DNA from: an uncultured Legionella sp.
GTDB lineage: Bacteria; Pseudomonadota; Gammaproteobacteria; Legionellales; Legionellaceae
Assembly: GCA_903885895.1 (NCBI GenBank)
Contig: CAISKC010000103.1
Span: forward strand, 1-22,209
Reading direction: 5' to 3'
DNA length: 22,209 bases
Shown here one piece after another: positions 14,839 through 22,209 of the stretch. Position 1 is the stretch's first letter; every line of letters begins with the position of its first letter. A program made the translations under genes and the position numbers. The notes below the pieces were generated by a model. It was not told where the DNA came from, searched no databases, and worked only from the letters and a program-made list of their open reading frames with translations.

Positions 14839-15582
14839 ATGAACTTAAAAGATAAAATTGCTTTGGTAACGGGCGCAAGCCGAGGCATAGGTAGTGCGAT
14901 TGCACATAGCCTGGCTGTCAATGGCGCTTATGTGATTGGTACGGCTACATCTGTAGCGGGTGCTGAGACAATTTCAGCGATGCTAGCGGCTAATAACCTG
15001 AAAGGGGAAGGTCTTGTGCTAGATGTGACCCAACAAGATATGGTTGAACAAGTGATGGAGACGTTGGCCGACCAAGAGAAAAGTCCTGCTATTTTAGTCA
15101 ATAATGCTGGAATTACAGCAGATAATTTATTATTGCGAATGTCAGATGAAGAATGGTTTCGAGTCATTGAAACAAATTTGAATTCCGTTTATCGTATGAG
15201 CAAGGCGTGTTTAAAACCCATGTTTCGTGCCCGTTGGGGTCGAATCATCAATATTGGATCCGTAGTAGGATCAAGCGGTAACTCTGGTCAAACTAATTAT
15301 ACTGCAGCCAAAGCCGGTGTAGCAGGGTTTTCCCGTTCTTTGGCTATCGAGATGGCAAGTCGAGGTTTGACGGTGAATGTGGTAGCGCCTGGTTTTATTG
15401 ATACTGAAATGACGGCATCGTTGCCTGATTTTGTGAAAGAAGAAATGCTGAAAAGAATTCCTATGAAACGATTGGGTCAAGCTTCAGATGTAGCAGGTGT
15501 TGTTGCTTTCTTAGCATCAGACGCAGCGGCATATGTCACAGGCGAAACCATTCATGTGAATGGCGGTATGTATATGGATTAG
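14839..15582 (+). CDS. fabG: 3-oxoacyl-ACP reductase FabG
   Basis: NADPH-dependent reductase of the elongation cycle, 247 aa, short-chain dehydrogenase fold. Cofactor motif TGASRGIG (11-18), NNAG (88-91), and the catalytic residues Ser141, Tyr154 and Lys158 (YTAAK) are all in place. The C-terminus ends TGETIHVNGGMYMD, as usual for FabG. A GAGG ribosome-binding site overlaps the fabD stop codon. Confidence 0.97.
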   Translation: MNLKDKIALVTGASRGIGSAIAHSLAVNGAYVIGTATSVAGAETISAMLAANNLKGEGLVLDVTQQDMVEQVMETLADQEKSPAILVNNAGITADNLLLRMSDEEWFRVIETNLNSVYRMSKACLKPMFRARWGRIINIGSVVGSSGNSGQTNYTAAKAGVAGFSRSLAIEMASRGLTVNVVAPGFIDTEMTASLPDFVKEEMLKRIPMKRLGQASDVAGVVAFLASDAAAYVTGETIHVNGGMYMD

Positions 15583-15608
15583 ACTCTGTTAACATTTGTT
15601 TATGACAG

Positions 15609-15638
15609 TTGTGATCAGAGAATGGGGAGCGGTATACT
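15609..15638 (+). promoter_or_regulatory. Candidate acpP promoter, overlapping a small hairpin
   Basis: TTGTGA (15609-15614), an 18-nt spacer and TATACT (15633-15638) form a plausible promoter for the highly expressed acpP. The -10 box lies in an imperfect palindrome GAGCGGTATACTGCTC (15627-15642). In RNA this could form a 6-bp hairpin followed, after five bases, by seven U, so the same DNA could act as a weak attenuator of read-through from fabG. Confidence 0.45.
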
Positions 15639-15678
15639 GCTCAGAAATTTTTTTAAAATCAAAGAGGATAAATACGAA

Positions 15679-15930
15679 ATGAGTACAATTGAAGAACGAG
15701 TCAAAAAAATTGTGATGGAACAATTAGGTGTGAAATCAGAAGAGTTAAAAAATGATTCTGCATTTGTTGAAGATTTAGGTGCTGATTCGTTGGATACTGT
15801 TGAATTGGTTATGGCTCTTGAAGAAGATTTTGATTTGGAAATCCCAGACGAAATCGCTGAAAAAATTACAACTATCAATGATGCGATTGTGTATATCACG
15901 AAACATCATGAGGATAAAGAACAAAAGTAA
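15679..15930 (+). CDS. acpP: Acyl carrier protein
   Basis: Carries growing acyl chains on a phosphopantetheine arm. It is an 83-aa, highly acidic four-helix protein. The attachment site is Ser37 in DLGADSLDTVELVMALEE. ATG 15679 is chosen because MSTIEERVKK is the conserved family start and AGAGGA precedes it; an in-frame ATG at 15622 would add 19 unrelated residues and span the putative promoter and hairpin. The C-terminus (HHEDKEQK) is a few residues longer than in E. coli (78 aa). It lies between fabG and fabF as in most gammaproteobacteria. Confidence 0.97.
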   Translation: MSTIEERVKKIVMEQLGVKSEELKNDSAFVEDLGADSLDTVELVMALEEDFDLEIPDEIAEKITTINDAIVYITKHHEDKEQK

Positions 15931-16052
15931 CGTTCATAACGGTTCATTTATTGTCCACAAAGGCTGGTGGGGCACGCGTCGTTCATGTCATATGTATGCG
16001 TGTTTGCCTTGCACAGTCTGGATGATGAATAGTCTTCTTTAGGAGTCATATT

Positions 16053-17306
16053 TTGAGTAGATCTTTGATGAAACGGCGGGTTGTAGTGACTGGGATGGGT
16101 ATGGTTACCCCGGTTGGCTTGTCTGTTGAAGAAACTTGGCGGAATATTTTAAATGGAGTAAGTGGTGTTGGACCAGTAACTGGGTTTGATTGCACAGATT
16201 ATCCTACTAAAATTTGGGCTAAAGTGAAGGGTTTAGATGTGGAAGCATATCTACCAGCCAAAGATGCTCGTAAAATGGATCCGTTTACGCAGTATGGCAT
16301 GATTGCTGCGCAGGAAGCGATGAAAGATGCCGGTTTGGTGATGGATGCAGCTTTATCTTTGCGTGCTGGGGTGGCTGTGGGTGCGGGAATTGGTGGTATT
16401 CAAACCATTACAAATAATTATGAGCGATTGACCCAAGGTGGTCCGCGTAAAGTGTCTCCTTTTTTTATCCCAGCGGGCATCATTAATATGTTAGCTGGAC
16501 AAATATCGATTGAACATCAGTTGAAAGGGCCTAATATTGCGGTGGTAACAGCTTGTACAACCGGTACACATAATATTGGTTTGGCTGCGAGGATGATTGC
16601 TGCGGGTGATGCGGATGTCATGGTATCTGGTGGGGCAGAAATGACCAATACGCCATTATGTCTTGCTGGTTTCTCAGCTGTGCGCTCCTTATCAAAACGA
16701 AACGATGATCCTGAAAAAGCGTCACGCCCTTGGGATCGTGATAGAGATGGTTTTGTGATGGGAGAGGGCGCAGGTATCTTAGTGCTTGAAGAATACGAAC
16801 ATGCCAAAGCGCGTAATGCGCATATCTATGCTGAGTTGGTTGGATTTGGTATGTCAGCAGATGCGTACCATATTACGTCTCCTGATGAGGATGCCGATGG
16901 TGCATCGCGGTGTTTGCAAGCGGCTTTAGATGATGCAGGCGTGCAACCTGAGGTTGTGGACTATATCAATGCGCATGGTACTTCTACGCAATTAAATGAT
17001 ATTAATGAAGCCAAAGCGATTAAACGTGTATTTGGCGAGCATGCTTATCAATTAGCTGCGAGTTCCACCAAATCGATGACAGGTCATCTTTTGGGGGCTG
17101 CAGGGGCTATCGAAGCCATTTTTTCTGTGTTGGCGATTCGTGATCAAGTTGCACCACCTACCATTAACTTAGACAATCCTGATGAGGGATGTGATCTGAA
17201 TTTTGTTGCACATACAGCGCAATATCGTCCAATTCAGTATACATTGAGTAATTCACTTGGATTTGGCGGCACAAATGGTAGCCTATTGTTTAAGTGTTTA
17301 ACCTAA
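16053..17306 (+). CDS. fabF: 3-oxoacyl-ACP synthase II FabF
   Basis: A condensing enzyme that elongates acyl-ACP with malonyl-ACP, 417 aa. The Cys-His-His triad is Cys168 (VVTACTTGTHN), His308 (NAHGTSTQLND) and His345 (STKSMTGHLLGAAG). The C-terminal SLGFGGTNGSL is conserved. TTG 16053 is chosen because AGGAG lies 7 nt upstream; the first ATG (16068) is too far from it, although it would still leave a normal FabF N-terminus (MKRRVVVTGMG). A spacer of 122 bp after acpP has no ORF. With fabH absent from this cluster, FabF is the only condensing enzyme encoded in the window. Confidence 0.96.
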   Translation: MSRSLMKRRVVVTGMGMVTPVGLSVEETWRNILNGVSGVGPVTGFDCTDYPTKIWAKVKGLDVEAYLPAKDARKMDPFTQYGMIAAQEAMKDAGLVMDAALSLRAGVAVGAGIGGIQTITNNYERLTQGGPRKVSPFFIPAGIINMLAGQISIEHQLKGPNIAVVTACTTGTHNIGLAARMIAAGDADVMVSGGAEMTNTPLCLAGFSAVRSLSKRNDDPEKASRPWDRDRDGFVMGEGAGILVLEEYEHAKARNAHIYAELVGFGMSADAYHITSPDEDADGASRCLQAALDDAGVQPEVVDYINAHGTSTQLNDINEAKAIKRVFGEHAYQLAASSTKSMTGHLLGAAGAIEAIFSVLAIRDQVAPPTINLDNPDEGCDLNFVAHTAQYRPIQYTLSNSLGFGGTNGSLLFKCLT

Positions 17307-17313
17307 GCGTAAT

Positions 17314-18312
17314 GTGATCCTAACACGTCGATGTCGTATTAGTATCATTGTTTACAGTTTCGCATTATTGGCTGTGATCCTGTCTCTATTTGGTTTTGAA
17401 TTGTACCGGATGATTTACCGTCCTATTCCTGTACAAAACCATGAGTCTGTCATCATCCGTGTCGATAAATCGACGACGGCGACAGCTTTGGTAAGACTGA
17501 TGTATGCACAGGGTTGGATTCATTCGGTGCGCTTGTGGTCTTATTTGATACGCATGCAAGATATATCTGGAAAATTGCGTGCTGGTGTTTATCAAGTGCA
17601 ATCTGGTGAATCGGTTCAACATCTCCTTCAACGTATTGTTGCAGGGGATGTCTTACGCAAAAATTTTATGATTCGACCTGGTAGCACGGTGAGTCAAATT
17701 AGTGAAGACTTGCAAACGGCACCTTACTTGGACTATCAAGCAAATGACTGGTCGAAATTGCGTGCACAGCATGCTATACCAGAAGGCTTATTACTCGCTG
17801 ATACCTATATGTATGATGCAGGATCTGCTGGCCAAGCGCTCTTACAGCGTGCGAATGTACAGCTTGATAAAGTTTTGACGAAAGCTTGGCAAAAACGCAA
17901 TCCCATATTACCCTATCAAAATCCTTATGAACTCTTGATTGTCGCATCTATTTTAGAAAAAGAAGCGGCCTTACCTCAGGAGCGACGTTTGATTTCAGGT
18001 GTTATCTTGAATCGTTTGAAAAATCATATGTTGTTACAAATGGATCCTACGGTTATTTATGCGTTAGGAGAGGCTTATCAGGGGACGTTGAATCACCAAC
18101 AAATGACGATTGACTCTCCTTATAATACCTATCGTTATAAAGGGTTACCTCCTACGCCGATTGCGATGGTGTCTGCGGATGCCATCGATGCTGCTAGTCA
18201 ACCAGAGGTGAGTTCCTATTTGTATTTTGTGGCCAAAGGTGATGGCACACATGAGTTTACTACAACGTATGCCAAGCACCGTGAGGCGATTAATCAGTAT
18301 ATGAGAAAATGA
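17314..18312 (+). CDS. mltG: Endolytic peptidoglycan transglycosylase MltG
   Basis: An inner-membrane lytic transglycosylase that cuts nascent glycan strands and sets their length. It has 332 aa. One N-terminal membrane helix (about 10-30) is followed by a LysM-like segment and the YceG domain. The catalytic Glu is Glu215 in ASILEKEA, and MDPTVIYALG and DSPYNTYRYKGLPPTPI are conserved. The start is GTG 17314; the neighbouring ATG at 17312 is out of frame and runs straight into TGA. It begins 7 bp after fabF, without pabC, which sits between them in E. coli. Confidence 0.95.
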   Translation: MILTRRCRISIIVYSFALLAVILSLFGFELYRMIYRPIPVQNHESVIIRVDKSTTATALVRLMYAQGWIHSVRLWSYLIRMQDISGKLRAGVYQVQSGESVQHLLQRIVAGDVLRKNFMIRPGSTVSQISEDLQTAPYLDYQANDWSKLRAQHAIPEGLLLADTYMYDAGSAGQALLQRANVQLDKVLTKAWQKRNPILPYQNPYELLIVASILEKEAALPQERRLISGVILNRLKNHMLLQMDPTVIYALGEAYQGTLNHQQMTIDSPYNTYRYKGLPPTPIAMVSADAIDAASQPEVSSYLYFVAKGDGTHEFTTTYAKHREAINQYMRK

Positions 18313-18953
18313 TGATGAAACGTGGCCGATTATTAGTGGTGGAAGGATTAGAAGGGGCTGGAAAATCTACGGCTTTGCATTCCTTGCAAGATCTACTTGA
18401 AACCCAAGGTATCCCCGTGGTCACGACACGAGAACCAGGTGGCACAGTCGTAGGTGAGACGGTTCGCAATCTTTTGAAGCATGCTGACCAAGAACCCTTG
18501 GATCCCAGGGCTGAATTATTATTATTTTACGCAGCACGAGTTCAATTAATAGAAACCGTGATTAAGCCGGCGTTGAGTCAAGGAAAATGGGTATTAGCGG
18601 ATCGCTGTGAATTGTCTAGCTTTGCATATCAAGGTGGTGGTCGCGGTATTCAACCAGTAGTATTGCAACAATTATCGGCGTTGTGTGTGGGGGATGTTCA
18701 GCCAGATTTGTTATTTTATTTGGATATTTCACCGGAATTAGGTCTGCAGCGTGCTTTGACACGTGGTAAATTGGATAGAATCGAACAAGAGTCTCTCGCA
18801 TTTTTTCAAGCGGTGCATGCGAGTTATCTGACCTATCTTCCAACGTATCCTTCTGCTGTGGTGATTGATGCGAGTCAACCTTTAGTGCAAGTCCAAGCTG
18901 ATTTAGAGCGGGCATTGCGCCAGTATTTGGTATCTCATTATGACGTTGCGTAA
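18309..18953 (+). CDS. tmk: Thymidylate kinase
   Basis: Phosphorylates dTMP to dTDP for DNA synthesis, 214 aa. P-loop GLEGAGKST (13-21), TREPGGT (40-46) and the DR motif at 98-99 are present. The LID contains Arg residues (TRGKLDRIEQE), the arrangement of the E. coli-type enzyme. The residue after DR is Cys where His or Tyr is more common. Three ATG codons in a row (18309, 18312, 18315) are possible starts. The first gives a translational-coupling ATGA overlap with the mltG stop codon. Confidence 0.96.
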   Translation: MMMKRGRLLVVEGLEGAGKSTALHSLQDLLETQGIPVVTTREPGGTVVGETVRNLLKHADQEPLDPRAELLLFYAARVQLIETVIKPALSQGKWVLADRCELSSFAYQGGGRGIQPVVLQQLSALCVGDVQPDLLFYLDISPELGLQRALTRGKLDRIEQESLAFFQAVHASYLTYLPTYPSAVVIDASQPLVQVQADLERALRQYLVSHYDVA

Positions 18954-19878
18954 TCTGAGTAATCTCTTACCCAATGCGGCGATCTGGTCACAGATCGCTA
19001 CAATGCGTCAGCGAGCACGTATGGCACAAGCCTTATTGATAGTCGTGCCTGCTACGTTACGGCAAGAACCTTTTTTAGATCGTTTGCTGGCGCAGATCAT
19101 GTGTTTAGATCTTGCTGCAGCGCCATGTGGGTCTTGTAAAATGTGTGTGAAAGTTTTGCAAGATATTCACCCGGATATTTATCCTATCCGACCTGAGACC
19201 CCCTCTGGATCGATTAAGATTGAGCAAATTCGTGATATTCAGACTATCGCTTATCAGACACCCCAATTAGGCGATCGACAAATTTTGCTGATTCAACCTG
19301 CTGAAGCGATGAATCAGGCTGCTGCTTCGGCTCTATTAAAAATTCTGGAAGAACCGACCACCTCGACCCTATTTATTTTAGTGACTACGAATCCAAGTTT
19401 ATTATTGCCTACCATTCTGAGTCGTTGCCAACAGATCTCTATCGGGCAAGATTTTCTGGATGATGATCCGCTAGCACTTGGCCAAGCTTATGCTGAGTCT
19501 ACACCTCGTGGTATTTTATGCGCACAACGTTTTAAACTATTAGAGGGTATCGACGCGTTGCTTGCAAAGCAAATGTCGCCTTGTGTGCTAGCTGCACAAT
19601 GGGCGGATTATCCGTTGCAGGATATGTTGTGGTTTTTTTCAACGGTGTTGACGAAGTTAATTCAACGAAATTTATTACAAAATGACAAACTAGATGAGTC
19701 ATATCAAAGCTATGTATTTTTTTCTAAACCATGGCGTCCAGATTGTTTGTTTGAACAATTGGACACAATTTATGCTATGCTACGTCAAGTGCAACATAAT
19801 ATTAATTTGAATGCCACCATGGTGTGGGAACGGATATGGTTGGATTTCCTAGAGGGAAGTGTTTCACATGTTGATTGA
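18940..19878 (+). CDS. holB: DNA polymerase III delta' subunit
   Basis: The rigid stator of the clamp loader, 312 aa (E. coli 334). A four-Cys zinc module is present (C55, C63, C66, C69 in CGSCKMC), as is the AAA+ SRC motif with the arginine finger (161-163, ILSRCQQI). The ASALLKILEEP segment is typical of delta'. Where other clamp-loader subunits have a P-loop, this protein reads VVPATLRQEP, with no GxxGxGK at all, so it cannot bind ATP in the usual way; the E. coli protein is also a non-ATPase. It overlaps tmk by 14 bp and tatD by 11 bp, indicating tight co-translation. Confidence 0.93.
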   Translation: MTLRNLSNLLPNAAIWSQIATMRQRARMAQALLIVVPATLRQEPFLDRLLAQIMCLDLAAAPCGSCKMCVKVLQDIHPDIYPIRPETPSGSIKIEQIRDIQTIAYQTPQLGDRQILLIQPAEAMNQAAASALLKILEEPTTSTLFILVTTNPSLLLPTILSRCQQISIGQDFLDDDPLALGQAYAESTPRGILCAQRFKLLEGIDALLAKQMSPCVLAAQWADYPLQDMLWFFSTVLTKLIQRNLLQNDKLDESYQSYVFFSKPWRPDCLFEQLDTIYAMLRQVQHNINLNATMVWERIWLDFLEGSVSHVD

Positions 19879-20653
19879 CTCGCATTGCCATTTAAATATG
19901 TTGGATTTGACCGATTTTGATCAAGATTTGCGGCATGTCATTGCACAAGCGCATGCGCAGGATGTCGCTCGGATGTTGACAGTGTGCGTGACGTTGAAGG
20001 ATATTGCCAATATTGAGGCGATAGTCGATCAATACCCAGAGATTTATATGTCTGTGGGAGTACATCCCGATGAAACAGGTTCGTCAGGAATCGACGCAGC
20101 TGAACTGGTGCGTTTGGCACAGCATCGCTCTTGTATTGCGATAGGTGAAACGGGTTTAGATTACTATCGTACAGAGTCTGAGCCAGAGAAAATTGAGCAG
20201 CAGGAACGATTTCGACAACATATTCGTGCGGCGCTGATTACGCAAAAACCTCTGATTATTCATACACGCCAAGCTAGTGCTGATACCATTAGAATTATGC
20301 AAGAAGAACGTGCACAGGAGATTGGTGGTGTGATGCACTGTTTCACCGAAAGCTGGGAGGTTGCACAACAAGCTTTAGATCTCAATTTTTATATTTCATT
20401 TTCAGGGATTGTTACATTCAAATCCGCTGTAGATTTGCAGGCAACCGCTAAAAAAGTACCGTTAGATCGCATGCTCATTGAGACAGATTCACCCTATTTA
20501 GCGCCAGTACCTTTTCGAGGGAAACAAAATCATCCAGCCTTGGTGAAACATGTGGCTTTATTTGTGGCTGCGTTGCGTGAGATGGATTATGCAGATTTGG
20601 CTGCTGCGACGACCGCCAATTTTTTTCGCTGCTTTAAGGTAGATCCAATATGA
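19868..20653 (+). CDS. TatD-family metal-dependent hydrolase (YcfH-like)
   Basis: A TIM-barrel hydrolase of the TatD/YcfH family, probably a DNase or a deaminating/deacylating enzyme; true substrates of the YcfH branch are uncertain. It has 261 aa. Metal ligands are all present: H6 and H8 (DSHCH), E94 (GETGLDYY), H132 (IHTR), H157 (MHCF) and D207 (ETDSPYLAPVP). ATG 19868 is preferred over GTG 19859 because AGAGGG then has better spacing, but the longer form would also fit. The place after holB is typical for ycfH, but the usual pilZ gene between them is absent. Confidence 0.93.
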   Translation: MLIDSHCHLNMLDLTDFDQDLRHVIAQAHAQDVARMLTVCVTLKDIANIEAIVDQYPEIYMSVGVHPDETGSSGIDAAELVRLAQHRSCIAIGETGLDYYRTESEPEKIEQQERFRQHIRAALITQKPLIIHTRQASADTIRIMQEERAQEIGGVMHCFTESWEVAQQALDLNFYISFSGIVTFKSAVDLQATAKKVPLDRMLIETDSPYLAPVPFRGKQNHPALVKHVALFVAALREMDYADLAAATTANFFRCFKVDPI

Positions 20654-21741
20654 GTATCTACTTGGGACTGATGTCGGGAACCAGTATGGATGGCATCGAT
20701 GCCGCCCTCATTGACGTCGCAACACATCGGTTGTTAGGGGGATTAACCAAACCATATAGCGCAGAAGCTTATGATCATATTCAAGCGCTTGTGACCGCAG
20801 AGACTGTCACATTGCCACAAGTTTGGCAATTGCACACGTTGCTCGGTCAACAATTTGGTGCAGCAGCCAATGATTTAATGCTGCAATGTGGTGTTGATAG
20901 CAATGCTGTGACAGCGATAGGTAGTCATGGCCAGACGATTTTGCATGATGTTACAGCCGCTTCGCCGTATACCATTCAATTAGCTTGTCCGCATACCATA
21001 GCAGAGGCAACGGGTCTGACGGTTGTCGCAGATTTTAGAACGCGAGATGTTGTGCTGGGCGGTCAGGGCGCACCGTTTGCACCATTGTATCATCAAGCGG
21101 TATTCGGCCAAGATAAAGTCTCTTTGGCGGTGGTGAATATCGGTGGTATTGCGAATATTACTTTTTTACCACATCAAGCTCCGACTTATGGCTATGATAT
21201 GGGACCTGGCAATTGTTTGATGGACGCTTGGATCCGACAACAATTAGATCAACCCTACGATCATGATGGGGCCTATGCGGCGCAAGGTACGGTGATACCA
21301 GAGTTGCTGCAAGCTCTATTGAGTGATGCGTATTTTCAATTACCGTATCCCAAGAGTATTTGTAAGTCTTATTTTTCTCCAGCATGGTTACAACGCGTGT
21401 TAAAACCTAATTATGCACCACAAGATGTGCAGGCTACATTATTAGCCCTGACTGCTCAAACGATTATGCAGGCGGTCACGACGAGCTTGATACCTATTCA
21501 ACGTTTGGCTTTGTGTGGTGGTGGGGCTCATAATCAAGCATTGCGGACGCAATTACGTAAATTGTTACCTAATGTTGACGTACTGAGTACACAAGATTTG
21601 GGGATTGATCCCGATTTTTTAGAAGCCATGATGTTCGCGTGGCTGGCTCATCAGACTCTTTCCGGTACACATTTGGATCTTACGCATATTACCGGAGCAA
21701 GCAAACCTGCGATTTTAGGCGCGATTTACAGAGTCTCGTGA
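20650..21741 (+). CDS. anmK: Anhydro-N-acetylmuramic acid kinase
   Basis: Opens and phosphorylates 1,6-anhydroMurNAc to MurNAc-6-phosphate during cell-wall recycling; 363 aa, cytoplasmic. It shows GLMSGTSMDGIDAAL (6-20), GSHGQT (91-96), DFRTRDVVLGGQGAPFAP (128-145), NIGGIAN (163-169) and the likely catalytic Asp183 in YDMGPGN. The C-terminal CGGGAHN block is intact. ATGA overlap with tatD indicates co-translation. It acts downstream of lytic transglycosylases, so its place in a cluster with mltG makes biological sense. No clear terminator follows; only an AT-rich GGTTTTTAAAAAAC stretch is seen. Confidence 0.96.
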   Translation: MSIYLGLMSGTSMDGIDAALIDVATHRLLGGLTKPYSAEAYDHIQALVTAETVTLPQVWQLHTLLGQQFGAAANDLMLQCGVDSNAVTAIGSHGQTILHDVTAASPYTIQLACPHTIAEATGLTVVADFRTRDVVLGGQGAPFAPLYHQAVFGQDKVSLAVVNIGGIANITFLPHQAPTYGYDMGPGNCLMDAWIRQQLDQPYDHDGAYAAQGTVIPELLQALLSDAYFQLPYPKSICKSYFSPAWLQRVLKPNYAPQDVQATLLALTAQTIMQAVTTSLIPIQRLALCGGGAHNQALRTQLRKLLPNVDVLSTQDLGIDPDFLEAMMFAWLAHQTLSGTHLDLTHITGASKPAILGAIYRVS

Positions 21742-21773
21742 CATGCTGTGTTTTTGGTTTTTAAAAAACTATA

Positions 21774-21803
21774 TTGTTCTTTTTTGGATCACCATGGTAT
21801 AAT
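21774..21803 (+). promoter_or_regulatory. Promoter of the 107-aa orphan ORF
   Basis: TTGTTC (21774-21779), an 18-nt spacer and TATAAT (21798-21803) with a TGG extension just before it form an extended -10 promoter. The predicted start is about 23 nt before the ATG at 21833. Confidence 0.6.
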
Positions 21804-21832
21804 TGCGCCATGTATTGACTTAAAGAGCACTG

Positions 21833-22156
21833 ATGCAAGCTTCTTCTACAGAAAACTATCCTTTTACGACGAAAGATATAAAGACTTACATTCGTATGCA
21901 AGGGTTTAAACCTACTTTAATTTGTATTGAACCTGCTCGTGAGCCCACGGAGCTTTTGGATCTATTTACTAAATTACAGGCTCAGACGAAACCACTCCGT
22001 GAACAATGCCTCATTAATTATCAGGACCATTGGTTTGGACTGGATATAGCGTGCAGTAAAGACGGAGAACCGATATCAATTGTGATATTAGACGCGGTCA
22101 AGTCCAAATTTTGCTGTAAATTCCCATTTATCCGGCCCATCGAGTTAGTTATTTAA
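21833..22156 (+). CDS. Unrecognised 107-aa protein, possibly the front part of a broken gene
   Basis: No secure family. It is a soluble-looking protein with a good ribosome-binding site (AAAGAG, 5 nt before the ATG) and its own promoter. The segment HWFGLDIACSKDG...ISIVILDAVK (66-90) recalls the His-Trp ... Asp/Glu part of clan CE cysteine proteases and YopJ-type acetyltransferases, but the catalytic Cys region would lie downstream and is not in this frame. From 22123 another plus-strand frame (shifted relative to the ORF) stays open to the window end and includes ICFGLFVFY, so a frameshifted or truncated enzyme is possible. The window ends before this can be tested. A short intact protein is equally possible. 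Confidence 0.55.
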   Translation: MQASSTENYPFTTKDIKTYIRMQGFKPTLICIEPAREPTELLDLFTKLQAQTKPLREQCLINYQDHWFGLDIACSKDGEPISIVILDAVKSKFCCKFPFIRPIELVI

Positions 22157-22209
22157 TTAGCCATTTTGGTTATTTCAATCACATTTGTTTTGGCTTGTTC
22201 GTTTTCTAT

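Noticed and set aside
14537..15167. Minus-strand ORFs of 122, 71 and 79 aa over fabD/fabG
   Set aside because: They are antisense to catalytic and cofactor-binding regions of FabD and FabG and show no gene signals.
15622..15678. N-terminally extended ACP from ATG 15622
   Set aside because: The extra 19 residues are not ACP-like and include the predicted promoter and hairpin; ATG 15679 has the good ribosome-binding site.

Overview
The window is a gammaproteobacterial chromosome segment of moderate-to-low GC. Three things point to a host-associated member of the Legionellales (Legionella/Coxiella/Berkiella-like): the housekeeping gene set, Legionella-type neighbours (a eukaryotic-like Ser/Thr kinase and a small YkuD enzyme), and orphan ORFs between core genes. 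No rRNA or species-specific marker is present, so this placement is inference.

Layout. (1) 1-1515: an amino-acid permease of the APC superfamily on the minus strand, with a likely terminator at the window edge. (2) 1671-1758: tRNA-Ser(GGA), minus strand. Its probable promoter runs into the last codons of the gene upstream. (3) 1781-4057: a large Ser/Thr protein-kinase-like protein, minus strand, probably accessory. (4) 4116-7559: mfd, the transcription-repair coupling factor, minus strand, divergent from dnaQ (7763-8434, plus strand), which ends in a textbook terminator. (5) 8612-9121: a secreted L,D-transpeptidase. It is convergent with the Fe-S carrier gene erpA (9173-9592, minus), and a REP-like palindrome touches the erpA stop codon. 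(6) 9630-9748: a MITE-like element of about 119 bp with arms of about 45 bp. (7) 9823-10683: an orphan ORF, then a 293-bp gap that holds a cysteine-rich open frame with no start codon. (8) 10977-12071: mnmA (tRNA 2-thiouridylase), minus strand, sharing an overlapping divergent promoter region with the next block. (9) 12143-21741: a long plus-strand array yceD-rpmF-plsX-fabD-fabG-acpP-fabF-mltG-tmk-holB-tatD-anmK. (10) 21833-22156: a short orphan ORF with its own promoter, possibly a broken gene.

The plus-strand array links ribosome protein supply (L32), phospholipid and fatty-acid synthesis (PlsX, FabD, FabG, ACP, FabF), cell-wall glycan termination and recycling (MltG, AnmK), dTMP synthesis (Tmk) and the clamp loader (HolB). 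The last five genes overlap or nearly abut, so they are probably co-transcribed. fabH, normally between plsX and fabD, is absent, leaving a 93-bp spacer. No pabC or pilZ gene lies in the array.

I see no CRISPR array, prophage, toxin-antitoxin pair or recognisable defence system. The most interesting material is accessory: the kinase, whose reading frame appears fused into the tRNA-Ser promoter; the orphan ORFs at 9823 and 21833; the MITE-like element; and the loss of fabH from a conserved operon.
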